Positions 21,590-33,489 are shown, counted from the first letter of the stretch. The stretch: 64,000 bases of DNA from Undaria pinnatifida (GCA_012845835.1 JABAKD010000005.1:7134655-7198654), one strand, 5' to 3'. Numbers and translations are program-made. The notes: generated by a model not told the origin, from the letters alone.

Positions 21590-21705
21590 TCTGAGCTACT
21601 TGTATGGAGAATTCGCCACAATAAACTAGCTTTAACGAGAAACGGAAGTGCAACCCGGTTAGCAGCAGTCCCATGGCCTAGGTATACCGCGAACACTTGC
21701 CATAG
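21590..21705 (+). repeat. R5 fragment
   Basis: GATTTTCTGAGCTACTTG, CGGAAGTGCAACCCGGTTAG, CAGTCCCATGGCCTAGGTAT. This is the best-preserved plus-strand R5 core. Confidence 0.55.
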
Positions 21706-22159
21706 TAATGGTTACCGAAAAGGTGATCGAATCACTCTAAATTGCGAGCAATGCTGGGTGCTTCCATGGTAGGGGAGCCCCTTCAGCGAGAAAAGCTTTG
21801 TGCAGTGTGTGCTACGTTCCCCTACCAAAGCACAATGTCGTCTACTGATTTGGTTGAGCCGACGTTGTCGCGGTTGTGAGGTTGGTGGCAGAATACGCCA
21901 TCGATACATGGTGTCTACGTGCCGTTCTCGGCATTGCGTTACAGACGAACGTGTAGGAGGGGCAAGTGGTTGTTTTTGATAGGCACAGCGTAATTGCTTG
22001 GCTCATGGTTAGTGCCGGTTGTTGTCTCAAACTGGTTGTTACCGTGCATGTGTTATTTCTCACACCAAGGGGGGGTGGGGTGTTTGTCCACCCACGGCAG
22101 ATCTTGCAAGAAATGCGCCATGTTTCTTCTTGCTCTTGGTCCTGGGCCTACAAATTATC
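21706..22159. other. No gene recognised
   Basis: Short frames only. I see no motif or repeat membership. Confidence 0.4.
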
Positions 22160-22345
22160 ATGTGAGCACAACAACAGGCGCTGAGCCAGTGCCAAGAGCA
22201 CTGAATTCGAGCAACAGGCTTTGGTTTAATTTGAGAACGACAAAGCCAGGCTTTGAAGTAATGTCAGAGCAACATAAACAGGCTCTGAGTTAATTTGAGA
22301 CCAACAACAGGAGCTGAGCTAGAGCGAGAACAACAACGGCAAAAA
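22160..22345. repeat. Degenerate ~45-bp tandem repeat
   Basis: Four or so units built on AACAACAGGCTCTGAGTTAAT and TTTGAGA, strongly diverged from each other. Confidence 0.6.
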
Positions 22346-22651
22346 ACAGCAGGCTTTTTAGCTTGTACGAGAATAGCACCAACAAGAACAACAGGATTGG
22401 CAGGGCTGTACTATTCCACACTTGCGGTCCTGAGTTGGTTCGGGGGAAGCTTTAATTATTGGCAGACCCTTCGGTTCATTTGAATGCAGTGCTCAAACAT
22501 TTGATTATGCAACATAGCAGTAAAGGGGTTACGCTAAGTCTTGCTGTACTGGTCTCATCATACCTCCGAAAGAAAGTGGCGACAACAGTACAGCAGTCGA
22601 GCACACGACCTATAGTACCCGGGAGCAAACTCTCTCGTGCATGGCTGTAGA

Positions 22652-22860
22652 AGATAAGCGGGAAGGGAGATCTTGAGTGCAATAAATATCTTACGGTTAG
22701 TAATTATTGATGACTAGCCCCGCCCCTACATCGAGGCCCTGTTTGTACAAACATCACTCGTGGAGCGACGGTTATGAAGAAGATAAGCCGGAAGTAAATA
22801 CCTGATTGAGATCTTGCAAGATATTACGGTTGGTGAGTAATGACTAATAGTCCCACCCGC
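22652..22860. repeat. ~129-bp tandem duplication
   Basis: AGATAAGCGGGAAG (22652) and AGATAAGCCGGAAG (22781) begin two units sharing GAGATCTTG, ATCTTACGGTTAGT/ATATTACGGTTGGT, ATGACTA and CCCGCCC in order. Confidence 0.7.
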
Positions 22861-22869
22861 CCACCAAAA

Positions 22870-23290
22870 CCGTTTCGTACAAACACGAAGAAACAGATGC
22901 ACCGGAGTCAACCTTCGAAGTACTTCGGGTATTCTTTAATATCTGTTTTGGCCGCCCAACAAAACGTGCAGCATGCGTTTCAAATTCGATCACTACAAGT
23001 ACTGTGCATTCATTCACACATGCATGCGCTCTCGAACTCATTGCCGCATCCTGTCTGCCGTACATGCATTACCGTTGCTGTAAATAAGTTGTGAATGTGA
23101 AGGTGCTGTTGTAGATGGATACACAGATAGACACGTAGGCGCGTCCCTTGTTGGCAGGTGACTGAGTCCCTTCTGACTGAGCCCCTTCCGCAGCAACCGA
23201 TAACTACAGCACAGCATCCTAGTAGTTGTTACCCCCTACAGCCGACTACAGTCGAAGAGAGCAACTGCCCCTAAATAACGTTTTGATATT
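22870..23290. other. No gene recognised
   Basis: Short frames and no motif. 23140-23250 has several near-identical GACTGAG(T/C)CCCTTC words. Confidence 0.4.
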
Positions 23291-23295
23291 CTGTG

Positions 23296-23395
23296 TAGCG
23301 GTGGGTAGGGTAAGTAGGTGGGTAGGTAGGTGAGATGGTTGAATGGGTGAATGGTGAGTGCGTGGATGGGTAGGTAGGTATTGGGTAAGCGTGGG
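23296..23395. repeat. Imperfect GTAG/GTGA tetranucleotide run
   Basis: GGGTAGGTAGGTGAGATGG-type sequence with alternating GTAG and GTGA words. The minus-strand proline/threonine/tyrosine frame here is repeat-derived. Confidence 0.8.
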
Positions 23396-23619
23396 CAAGC
23401 GTGGTATTTCTTCGGCTGTACGAGGCGAAAGTAAGAACGTTTCGGGTGAAAAAATGTCGGTCGTCTGAGTCAGTACCGCCCCGATAACTTGAGGGGGTAC
23501 TGCTGTTGACGAAACGAAAAAATGTTACTACTGTTACACACGGTTTCCCTGGGCTTTCCTCTTCTTTCTGCTCGCACTTGTGGCAAACAGGGTCGTGGCA
23601 CCACGACACAGGTAGAAAA

Positions 23620-25475
23620 TGCCGATGACGGGCGGGCTAGTACGCCTCCCCAACCCTTGGTTTTATGTTTCACATGGTCCACACAGTAGCGACCCCGTCA
23701 CAACTGCATTCATCGCGTTTTGGGGACAGAGTGACCAGGCGACAGACAACACCGATATTCAAGCCTGTCTGACATTGCCGGATGACAAACGTGATCGTGA
23801 CGTGCCGCACAATGTTGGACGGGAAACACTGCCCTCGTGACGCGACGACAAGTAGCCACGAAACCTAGCGGATGATAACCCCCTCCAAACGTCGGTTGCA
23901 TGCACTACACGGCCTACACACTCGTCAGACCTGCGCCCACAAGTATGGGAACAAACTACTTGGAGGTACGTGGTGCAGTGTCGTTTTCACAGCAGTAAAA
24001 GTGTTAGTCTGACCCTTCTCAGAGCTGCACTCGTCACGTCCTGGAAACAACTAACGGCCGCCAACGACATAAGCTACTGTATGACAGGGGGATACTAGTC
24101 AGTGCCAGCCACTTTGAAGGCCTCTTTTTTCAGCGACTCAGAGGAACACGCGATAACGGCTACCTTGTGTATGCCTGTTCTTCTCGACTTCGCGACAAGA
24201 ACGTCCTAAGATCTTGGGGCTGTTACTGTATGTTTCCCTGCGCCAGCAAAGCATTTTCAAGTCCCGTTCTGGGCGAGGCACAGAACCTACCCTCGGTAGC
24301 GAAAATGGAGGCGCAGGGGGTACCCCTCGTACCGTAGCCTTGGTCCAACATCGGTTTTGAAGACCATCTGATATTTCAGATGCCTAACAGGATCATGGCA
24401 CTTCGATGAATCTGAGTAGCAGCTACGGATAACGGCGCGGGTAACAGGCCTCCCCGGCCCTTGGTTGCGTGCATCACGTGGCCCACACAGTAACGACCCC
24501 GTCAGAACTGCACTCATCGCGTTTTTCGGGACAACCTGTACCCAGTCAACGACAACCAGCACCGACATTCAAGCCTGTCTGATATTGTCGGATGACACAT
24601 GGTCGTGACATGCTGCGCGCAGTTAGACGGAAAGCATTGTCATCGTGAAACGATGACAGGTAGCCACGAATACCGGGCGCAGTGGTGAGCCCCTCCCCGG
24701 CCCTCGGCTTCACACATGATATGAACATCATGTGGTCTTAACCTTTAACCCTTCTAGAAACGCGCCCACAACTTTGGGAATAAAGTGCTTGGATCCAGCA
24801 TCACGGTCGTTTTCGCAGTAGTAAAATGGTTTGTCTAACCGTTCAGAACTGCACTCATCACGTTTTAGGGACAATCTATACCCAGCCAACGACACTCAGC
24901 ACCGATATTCGCGCCTATCTGACATTGTCGGATGACCGACAGGGTCGTGGCACCGCGACAAGTATGGATAGCACACCTACGGATAACGGGCGGGTATCTT
25001 GCCCACCCCCGTCCCCGGGTTTCGTGTGTTTCACAGCCTACACAGTATCAACCGCGTCAGATCTGCGTCCATCACGTTTTAGGGGCAATATTATGTACCC
25101 AGGCACCCACAAACAACACCGATATTGAAGGCTGTCTGGATTGTCGGAAAGCAAACGTGGTCATGGCACGCTGCATAGTGTTGGACGAAAAACACCATCA
25201 TTGCGACATGACGACAAGTAGCCACGAATACCGGGCGGGCGATTAACCCCTCCGGCCCTCAGCTTCATGTATGAGATGAACATTGCGTGGCCTTAACTTT
25301 CAACCCTTGTAGAATCGCGTCCATCGTTCTGAGAACAATGTGGAGGTAGTGCAGGCTCATGTTTCACAGTCGCAAAAGGGTAAGTACCCCTCGAAAACTT
25401 CATTGATCACTTTCGCGGAACAATCGAGCCTGCTAACGACAAACTCAGCACCGATGTTCAGGCCTGTCTGTTTGA
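23620..25475. repeat. Degenerate long-period tandem array
   Basis: A composite unit recurs with loss of parts. CACCGA(T/C)(A/G)TTCAAGCCTGTCTG-like words lie near 23750, 24565, 24900, 25120 and 25449. GTAGCCACGAATACCGGGCG-like words lie near 23850, 24660 and 25218. R4-type GGGAACAAACTACTTGGA words lie near 23946, 24775 and 25330. Spacings vary from about 220 to 815, so units have been deleted and duplicated. No coding frame persists. Confidence 0.7.
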
Positions 25476-25725
25476 TGGTGCCGTTTGCCGTTTGCCCTCA
25501 TACGTATGAAATGGCAAGCACAACTATCTTCAACAACATCGAGCTGAGATCACGGCCATCCCTATCTATTTTTATTCCATTAATTTGCCTTCCGACACTG
25601 CTTGTGCAGTGCTTATTTCAGTACAAATGTATGTACGCACTAATGCTGAATGGCAATTATTTCTAGTGATTAGGTTTTGCCTCATGAAAAACTTACTAAA
25701 AAGGAGCGACCGGTGTATTGCGCCG
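25476..25725. other. Unassigned, AT-rich
   Basis: No motif. A 126-codon minus-strand frame spans 25572-25952 but crosses the R3 block and has no recognised domain. Confidence 0.4.
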
Positions 25726-25800
25726 CTTGCAAAGATGAGTATCGACTCTGAATTTGTCGAGCTCACAGCTGATGTTGTTGGAATAATTTCATAATATAGA
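25726..25800 (+). repeat. R3 block, best coding-like copy
   Basis: Reads LAKMSIDSEFVELTADVVGI on the plus strand. 86% or so of bases agree by eye with the copy at 1666-1740. Confidence 0.65.
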
Positions 25801-25956
25801 ACGAATTTTCGTGTTTCTAATCGGCGGCACGCAACCAAAACTGACCCCAACATACACCGAATACCACAACTAGGGCGTTTGCGGGATACCAGTTTGGTTG
25901 GGCAGGAAAGCATATAACACACACCCAGTAATACGCGCGATCGGATTGTCACACAC

Positions 25957-26040
25957 AGCTTGCAAAGATGAGCTTCGACGAAATCTTGGATCTCACAATT
26001 GTAGTGTACTTTAGTTTTTCATAATATTGTTGAAACCGAC
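25957..26040 (+). repeat. R3 block, diverged
   Basis: CTTGCAAAGATGAGCTTCGAC, ATCTTGGATCTCACA and TTTCATAATATTG. The last word also follows the 25726 copy, so both copies share about 80 bases. Confidence 0.6.
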
Positions 26041-26349
26041 GAGCGTCATGTCCCAAGGCCAGCTCAACCCACGAAACGTTAGCACGTAGTGCCCGCAAAC
26101 ACCCTACTCTCACCCAAACCCTTGTCATGCTCTGCGTGTACTCACGTAAATGCCCATCTAGCGCCCTCTTTCTATTGTTACCATGGTTTACTTCGAAAAA
26201 CTATGTCGTGCATACCTCGACGAGAAAAAGGGACGAGTCGACTGGACCTTTACTCTGGTAGAATAATACTATAGGCCGCACCCACTTTCGAGAAAACCGC
26301 TGCTCGAAATTAGCATGGGATGATCTTTGCGATAAGAAAATTGTTAAGG

Positions 26350-26488
26350 TGTGCTAGTGGTGGGAGGGGGGAGGGGGGGGGGCGGAGAGGGGGCGGGCGG
26401 GGGCGGGCGGGGGAGGGGGGGGGGGGGGAGGGCTGGGGGAGGGGGGGGGGGGGGACCGGGAGACGGGGGGGGGGAGAGGAGGCATATG
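26350..26488. repeat. G-rich tract
   Basis: Over 80% G with GGGGGAGG and GGGCGG words. It has several G runs of four or more, so the plus strand could form G-quadruplexes. Open Gly/Arg and Pro frames here are compositional. Confidence 0.9.
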
Positions 26489-26990
26489 AAGGTGTTATCA
26501 ATAAAAACCTCGTCGTATGATTGTGCGGGTGCGCCTATGTATAACATACAAAATAAGCCCATTATGAGCCCCCTGCAGGGATGTTGGGAACAAACTACAT
26601 GGAATTAAAGTAGAAATGACGTTAGCGAGAGAGCTAGCGGGAGAGGGCTACTAGGTGCTATTTCGTGTGCCATCCGATAGCGTACACGTGGCGCATATTT
26701 CAATCCATGATACTAATCGAACAACGCACTACGTGTAGTAATCGTGCGTGCGTACGTACCTGCCTATTTTTTCGGGGGTCTGTGTACGATGTATGTGCAC
26801 ATAACGCCCAAACTATCGACAAAGCACCGCCGAAAACCACCGTCATTCTCACCCAAACCCCCCTTCCCCTTTCCCCAGTCTACTACCAGTACACATGAAA
26901 AATTAGCTATGGCAGCAGCACCGATCGAATAGCGTAATCAGTGCGGTAGACATAGACTATGATAGACGTTAGTCTTTCGTTTGCCTTCCG
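26489..26990. other. No gene recognised; one R4 word
   Basis: GGGAACAAACTACATGGAAT at 26585-26604 is an R4-type fragment. The rest carries no motif. Confidence 0.4.
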
Positions 26991-26994
26991 ACAG

Positions 26995-27045
26995 TAGTAG
27001 TAGTAGTAGCAGTAGTAGTAGTAGTAGCAGTAGCAGTAGTAGTAT

Positions 27046-27095
<50 letters not shown>

Positions 27096-27097
27096 CA
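26995..27097. repeat. (AGT)n microsatellite
   Basis: AGT trinucleotides with a few AGC and ATT interruptions. It gives serine-rich (plus) and leucine-rich (minus) frames. Confidence 0.95.
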
Positions 27098-27159
27098 TAC
27101 CCTGGTACTATTGTAGTGTCCAGTGCATGCTTGGGATGCATTCCAATTTTTTCATTTGT

Positions 27160-27315
27160 GACTTCAGAGGGAAACATTGACAAAACATCTGACGATTACA
27201 GCATCGGCCGCGTGAAGAAATCCGAGTTGCTGGGGTAGGAGATGTGTTCGAAATGCAACAGCGCAGAGAGCCGCGAGGCAAGCGTGAATCATGACGACGC
27301 TCGCATTGCCTTATG
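27160..27315 (+). repeat. R7 repeat
   Basis: ACATTGACAAAACATCTGAC, GATTACAGCATCGGCCG, GAAGAAATCCGAGTTGCTGG and GGGGTAGGAGATG. Related to 45055-45190, 45475-45600 and 39815-39840. Confidence 0.6.
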
Positions 27316-27880
27316 AAGCTTATTTTAGATGCTTGATTGAATAGATCGCGCGTGTCGCTTTATGTTGTGCGTGTTGTGTGTTCTGTGTGTTGCGTGTGAA
27401 CGGGTCCCTAAAAGGTTAAATAAGGAATAGTACTCGTGCCCCTTATAAATGCGAAGTTGAAGGCTGACGAAACATTGCATTGTAATTGTGCTATGTGCCG
27501 AGTACCACGTCGCTATCAACCTATCATCCCTTCTTCTTCCTGCAGCGATGCCGCACAAGACATCATCTACCTACTATAGTACCATACATACATAGGCTAC
27601 ATGTATAACAGGCACCAGGTACATGTCTACGTACGATAAAATCGAGCTACCGCAACGGGTACCGGTCAGGCACTGGTATACCTTAGACGTTCGAACTCAT
27701 GTACGTATCAGATTAATAAAATACGGGTCCGAGAACTCGTCGCGCCTGTCGGTCTCTGCTTGTTTAATGTCATACTACTGTACCAGCACCTTTCTTTGTT
27801 CGCCTGTATGTCAGAGAGCTCTTTCCCGAAGGCGCTCACAGCACACCCTAGTCTCAGCACGACCAATTTATATCGATATG
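27316..27880. other. No gene recognised
   Basis: TGTGTTGCGTG-rich stretch at 27365-27400 and one ACCAGGTAC word at 27614. No coding motif. Confidence 0.4.
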
Positions 27881-27884
27881 TATA

Positions 27885-28017
27885 ACAGCCCATTTCCTGG
27901 TTGATAATTGCCTTTTCGATAAGAATGGACTCAAAAGTATTTCTAATACCGGCGTAATAACGCTATAATCAAATTGGTCATGGGTACCGACATTAACTGC
28001 ACAACGCATGCTATCGC
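27885..28017. repeat. Left arm of 1.85-kb inverted repeat
   Basis: Its reverse complement aligns with 29594-29735. Shared words (right-arm strand) are GATAGCATGCG, TGTGCAGT, GTACC, AATACTTTT, CCCATTCTTATCG/TCCATTCTTATCG and GGCTGT(T/C)ATA. By eye identity is roughly 70-75%. The arms are 1.58 kb apart. It may be the end of an old DNA transposon or two inverted copies of an unrecognised repeat. Confidence 0.65.
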
Positions 28018-29593
28018 ACCTGTTCGACCGGATAGAGTCCGAACGGAGCGAGCCAACACACTGGTGTTGTTCTGCATTGTTCTGTGATGCTGTCATGACC
28101 TTACATCGCAATATCTTCTTCACACGAAGACCAACTACAAGCGGCAGACCTACTGTCCTACTTCTACTTATGTTGACCTCGTACGGCAGTAGAGCAGTAG
28201 ATTGTCACTGAACAGTACCAGGAATCATACCCAACACTCACCGTCTGCCATGAACTATTTCTCGAAGAGGTAGTCAAAGCCGTCCTAAGCACGGAAGGCA
28301 ACGGTCCGATCGTCACCGAATAGTGCCAGGCATGCGGTCACTCAGTGGTCGTCGTCGGGGGCAAAGGGTGACCGGCAGCCGTTGCTGTCAGGTCGCCTCC
28401 GGGTGCTCTGCGGGTGTAGCACGGTTTTGTGCTATGCTGTTCGGGGGTGTCTGTCAGTCGTCCCAGGTACCATTTAACCGCCGTCGCGATGCCCGTCCAG
28501 CTGCACACGCCACAGCGCTGAGGGACGTGACGACGCGACACGTGACGTGGCGAGAGTGGTGACGAGTTTTGCTAGTTCCTTGTGAGACTGACCAGCGTAT
28601 GCTCCCACGGGTGTGTTTGTGGTTTGTGGGGGCTGGAACTCCGCTCTTTGCCGAGCCTGCCGGCAGCATTGTTGGAAAAGGATAAAAACAGTACTATTGA
28701 ACCAGAAATGTCACTTTTTAATTCAAAAACAATATACACGCGTTTTGCGCCGTCGAAAAACCTGTTCCGTGCTCCTTCCTGCGTGTCTTTCGGGTTGGTT
28801 ATTGACCTAGTAGGAATTCAAACTTAATCACCCATGATTTAAACAGGTGGATTTCTGTTTTTTTTTTTCATGCTCCTGAGTGAAATATGGTGGATTACCT
28901 GTTTTGTTTGGTTGAACCTCCGCTTGAAACTCAAAGTCAAATCTTGCTTCTCACCTCGAAAAATTGCCTGTTTGGATTTGTTTGTAACGCCAATGACATG
29001 CCCCCCTATGGCATCAACAGCCTGTCCCGCGCCTGGGCACAATAGCCTGGCCTGTACAGGTGGGTGACGCCGTTACGTGATTGGAGGCTGAGGTGGCATG
29101 ATTGTTCGCTGTTTGCAAGGCAGCGCATGACTGGTTGTTCCCACCAGCGCCACCCCCGGCACCAAACCCGCCGTCGCCAGACGAGAGCCTGGCGCTCATC
29201 TCAAAGCTCACCAGACTACCTATTCTATATACTGTACCGTCCGCGTCGAACAAGACAGTCGCGTCCGAAGCAAGGCTACATCGTTGGATAGCATCACGTT
29301 TGTTTTAGCCACGCTGCCGGCGCGCAGGCTCGAAACACTCGAACCTGATGCCGTGGTGGCCGCAGACAAGGCTGCTTCCATCTCTTTCTTCAAAAGAGAT
29401 TCGGGGCATCACGCAACCTCACGTGTTATGCGGAGGCAAGGAGGCACCGATTCGCGTCGGGAGGGGATGAAGTACGACGGTACGACGGGCATTCACTGGA
29501 AATATAACGCACTTGCGTCAGGCATATTGAAAGCATACCAGGCCGGTGTACTCTCGCCCAGATCGACGCTAAGCTCGGTCGGTCCGGCTAATA
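28018..29593. other. Interior of the 1.85-kb foldback
   Basis: GC-richer than its surroundings. Several open frames are present: minus 29014-29253, Gly-rich, plus 29102-29308, Pro-rich N-terminus, and plus 29284-29736, 150 codons. None has a transposase motif I can recognise. The last frame runs into the right arm, so its end is not independent of the repeat. Confidence 0.45.
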
Positions 29594-29735
29594 AGCGCGA
29601 TAGCATGCGCTGTGCAGTCAACGTCTCCGTACCGGTGACGAATACTTTTTTGCTTATTTTAGTCGCGAACAATTTTGAGCCCATTCTTATCGGAAATACA
29701 ATTCTTATTTGGAACATTGGCTGTCATATGGTGTA
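29594..29735. repeat. Right arm of 1.85-kb inverted repeat
   Basis: Pairs with 27885-28017 as described there. Confidence 0.65.
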
Positions 29736-29750
29736 GTCTAGATCTAATCT

Positions 29751-29811
29751 GACGACACTGACGACACTTACGACGCTGACGACACTGACGACACTGACGA
29801 CGCTGACGACA
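29751..29811. repeat. 9-bp tandem repeat (GACGACACT)
   Basis: About seven units of GACGACACT with GCT variants, giving a Thr-Thr-Leu frame on plus and Arg/Gln/Cys on minus. Confidence 0.9.
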
Positions 29812-30134
29812 AATGCGAAGAAACGCCGAAGCAAGATCCACCCGAAGGTTGATTTTCATGCATCAGGTACAGAGAGGCTGGTAGCCCATTGCGATAATAG
29901 TCTGCAAATTATAGCCAAGCACTGTTGTTCGAGTGTAGGACTACAAAAATAGTATTCGCACATACATTTTATTTTGAAAACGAAATACGCAAAACAATAG
30001 ATCGTTAATACGGTTAATAATACTAATATCTTATTTGGTGCCAGGCATATGACACGAACCAACGGACACAATGAAAAACAAACACGAACAATTTATTTTT
30101 GTCACCCGGAGGGGCGTTGGTTCGCTGTTGCGCT

Positions 30135-30150
30135 GTTGCGCCGGCGCAAC
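30135..30150. repeat. Perfect 16-bp palindrome
   Basis: GTTGCGCCGGCGCAAC is self-complementary. Several more TGCGC/GCGCA words lie within the next 120 bases. Confidence 0.9.
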
Positions 30151-30259
30151 TTCTGGGTCGGCATTGCTGCGTTTGCGCATCAGGCGCCGAACGGCGTGGT
30201 GAACGCAGCGCAACACACATTTCGCCCCGCGCAACTTTTTTCGCTGCAGGCAAAAAAAA

Positions 30260-31150
30260 TGTTGCGCGCGTTTTTCTCGCCGTAGCCTACTACTAGTGTA
30301 GGAAAAATTGAGGCATCTTTTTTTGGGTTCGCCGTGGGCGGAGAAAATATTGAAAGGCGTCTAAATTTTAAACGTACATAGTCAGCTCGTTTTCAGGCGT
30401 ACATGCACTCATACCAGGTACACATTATGCCATGTGTCGCCAAAAAAATGATTTAGGCGTCAAACGCACTTGGTCGAGTGGTCTTTGGGTGTGTATTCAC
30501 GCATATATCGGAGGTCTTTTGCCTCCGGTGGACCTCCCGGGACCTTCCGGGGGCCACCGCATGGGGGTGACGCGCCTGCGGCGCGTGTTGTGTGCCACAT
30601 GCTGCCGGCCCGGGTTACGCCACACACCTTCAAGCTCCTGTTGCGCTTCGCGCAACAGACACTGGAGCCCTAACTAGCCTGGTCTATACTCACTCGTATA
30701 TACCATATCATTATTAACTCAATCCTCTCTTTGTACACGAGAGCAGTAGGCCTGACCCTGGAGCTCAATTGACAACTCCCTTGGGACCTCAGAGGGAACA
30801 TATGTGATAAAAAAAAGTGTCGAAATGGCATTAAGACGATTGTACGATTAGAGCGTCGGCCATACCAATCAACCCGGGCGGCTGAGGTAGGGCATCATCC
30901 TTGTATCATGGATGGAGCTCTTGCCTGCGCTATCTTCAACGAAAGGAGTCGCACGACACGCGCTGCCCGATAACTGCATGCTACCGTGCGCTCACACCTT
31001 TGAGGGTCACCCTTGTGGTGTGTGCGTTTTTAAATCTGGGCCCCAAAGAGGTCCAGCTATAGCAAGCAGCAGGTCATTCATGAATCTTCTTCTCTTCCTA
31101 CTACCGGTGCTACTGGCGACGTCAGTGATCGAGATTGTAAAATTTAAATG
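30260..31150. other. Unassigned, locally GC-rich
   Basis: 30500-30660 is rich in short inverted words (CTCCCGGGAC, GCCTGCGGCGC). No gene is recognisable. A TGGTCGAGTGGTC word at 30471 resembles a tRNA D-arm but has no convincing partner. Confidence 0.4.
30638..30658. repeat. Perfect 9-bp hairpin
   Basis: CTGTTGCGC, loop TTC, GCGCAACAG. Confidence 0.85.
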
Positions 31151-31159
31151 GAGTTTGTG

Positions 31160-31420
31160 TGATTGAGCTTCGAGATTGAGCGTGAGATTGAGTTTGAGAT
31201 CGAGATTGAGAGCGCGATTGTTGAAATAATATTGAGCTTGAGGTCAATATCAAACTCGATATTGATATTGATATTTATATTATGGCTGAGATTGAGATTG
31301 AGATTGAGATTGACACTGAGCTTGAGATCGAGAGTAAGGTTGAGACTAAGACTGGGAGTAAGGTTGAGATTGAGATTGAGAGTAAGGTTGAGAAGAGATT
31401 GGTACAATTGAAATCGACAT
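31160..31420. repeat. (GAGATT)n hexanucleotide array
   Basis: Degenerate GAGATT/GAGCTT/AAGGTT hexamers. Both strands stay open for more than 80 codons (Glu/Ile on plus, Leu/Asn/Ser/Ile on minus), which follows from the unit. The interval 31230-31280 switches to GATATT. Confidence 0.9.
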
Positions 31421-31904
31421 CGACATGTGTAAAATGTGCCAATAAATCCCCCACGCGAAGGATCACGGTGGGGACAACTCGACAGGTACCGACAAGAACA
31501 CAACGAACGGACCAATCTGGCCTCTCTGTGTCGGCCAGGCCGCCGGCGCCTCTGTTACTCAAATACGATGGAAAAGAAGAAACGGCAGCCAGGCACAGTC
31601 GCGGTCCCTCATTGGCGCGGTGCATTGCCATATGACAATGAGTCATCCCACGCTAAGGGCTGCAGCAGAAGTTTCTGAGCTCCTAACTTGAGGCACTCAA
31701 TATCTCACCCGAATCATGACCTCAAAGACTTTCGTTTGCGCAATGCGACCAGTATTTCTATGCTCCAGTCCTCATTTCTATGCGCCAGTCCCAAAACGGT
31801 AGCGCTCGCAATTTTTTCATACATACAAGCCGATAGTTACACACTTGAGGAGCTCAACCGATCAGAAACGCTTGGCCCAAAAAGTGGAAACCCTACCGCG
31901 GGAT

Positions 31905-32060
31905 GACTCGAATGCCCGCACTATAGTGGGACCCCACACTATCACGGGATATTGGAGTACTGTACGTTATAGGACAAGGTCGTGAAAAGCGATTTTCCCC
32001 TCACTAAACTGGGGCCCCACACGAAAGGCTACTGCCGCCGCACTAACGCGGGACCACGAC
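31905..32060 (+). repeat. R9 repeat, copy 1
   Basis: GCACTATAGTGGGACCCC, CACGGGATATTGG, GTACTGTACGTTATAGGAC, AAGGTCGTGA, then GCACTAACGCGGGACC. Aligns with the minus strand of 62990-63145. The word CACTA-N-GGG-CCCCAC recurs within the unit. Confidence 0.6.
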
Positions 32061-32325
32061 GGTAAACATGTAGTTTAGTCGCCGACAACTCTGGACCCCA
32101 TTTGCTGTCGATCCGGTTGCCAGCGACTGCGCTACTACCACCCCCATGGTATGACGTGCCATATTTCAATATCACGATTGTTACAAACGAATGTGAGATT
32201 CTAGTGTACACCGTGTCTAAAAAGGAGAACCCCTTTCGCGACCGCTGTAACACACATCTACAATAGGACATCGCCACCAACGCTAACCAACACCAACATC
32301 GCACCAACCTCCGTCTCCCCCCTTC
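32061..32325. other. No gene recognised
   Basis: No motif seen. Confidence 0.4.
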
Positions 32326-33010
32326 CGCTCTCTCTCTCCCTCACCCCCCGCCTCCCCTCCGCATCGTCAATACCACCACCACACCACACCAACCCCGCCA
32401 CCAATACATCATTACTATCGCCAACACCGATACCACTTCGCCGCTAATGCACACGAAGCCAACACTTCCCCGCTACTCCCTGCCCCCCCCCCCCCCCCCC
32501 CCACCCCCACCCCTCCCCCGCTCCCTGCCCCTTCCCCTCCCCTCCATATCGTCAGCACCGCCACGACACCCCCTCCCCCATTTCCTGCCCCTTTCCTTTC
32601 ACACCGTCACCATCTTCACCACATAATACCACATAAAAAACACCACCACCAACACGACACTATCACTATCAATCACGCAAACCAACACCAGCACCACACC
32701 GCCACCAACGCACACAAATGTTCCCCTCCCGCTCCCCCCGCGCCCCTTCCCCCCTGCCCCTTCCGCCCCCCTCCCCTCCCCCGTCCCTCCTTCCTCCTTC
32801 TTCCCCCATCTACCCCCCTCCCTACCCCCCTCCCCCTCCCCTCCCCGTCATCCTTACCAACGCCACATCAACACCAACAGCGCTCGTCACCACACCACAA
32901 CACTCACACCACGAACACCACACCATCACTAACGCCAGCCAACGCAAACACCATATCACCACTATCGGTAACACAAAAAAGAAACTCTCCCCCCCCCACC
33001 CCCCCTAGCA
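32326..33010. repeat. C-rich / ACC low-complexity region
   Basis: Polypyrimidine CCCCTCCCC tracts alternate with ACCACCAACAC-type stretches over almost 700 bases. Proline-rich frames here are compositional. Confidence 0.9.
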
Positions 33011-33320
33011 CCAAACCATCTCTTCAAACGCTCAAATGAAAAAACTCAGGTCTACTGTCATGTTGAAAGTGCTTGTTGGGGTTCCTCCATACCACGAAAA
33101 CGTCATCATGAATTGAACCGTACAACTTGATCCAATATTCTTAATGGGCTCATCAACATTTTGAGTATACCAGGTACAGTTTATCGTAGAACAGGTGAAT
33201 TGACTACCGTGCTCTGCGAACTACTCCAGGTCACAATTTTCCTGAAAACGAACGGATAGGCTGTTAAGTGTCAACTAGGACGGTGTTTGCGGGATACCAA
33301 ATCCGGTTCGGCAGAAAAAC
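33011..33320. other. No gene recognised
   Basis: One TACCAGGTAC word at 33168. 33255-33320 shares GGCGTTTGCGGGATACCA-type words with 25870-25895 (TGTTTGCGGGATACCAAAT here). Confidence 0.4.
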
Positions 33321-33435
33321 ATGTAGTAGTAAGAGTAGTAGCAGTACTAGTAAGTAGTAGTAGTGGTGGTAGTTGTAGCAGTAGCAGTAGAGGTAGTTGT
33401 AGTAATAGTAGTAGCAGTAGTAGCAGTAGTATTAA

Positions 33436-33482
<47 letters not shown>

Positions 33483-33485
33483 TTA
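33320..33485. repeat. (AGT)n microsatellite
   Basis: AGT/AGC/GGT trinucleotides, purest at 33433-33480. Serine-rich and leucine-rich frames follow from the unit. Confidence 0.95.
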
Positions 33486-33489
33486 TTGA

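Noticed and set aside
26320-26608. Gly/Arg-rich and Pro-rich frames
   Set aside because: Composition of a G-rich tract on both strands.
30471-30640. tRNA-Ser-like gene
   Set aside because: Only a D-arm-like word is present; the rest does not fold as a tRNA.
31144-31646. Overlapping 80-123-codon frames on both strands
   Set aside because: Derived from the GAGATT hexamer, which lacks stops on either strand.
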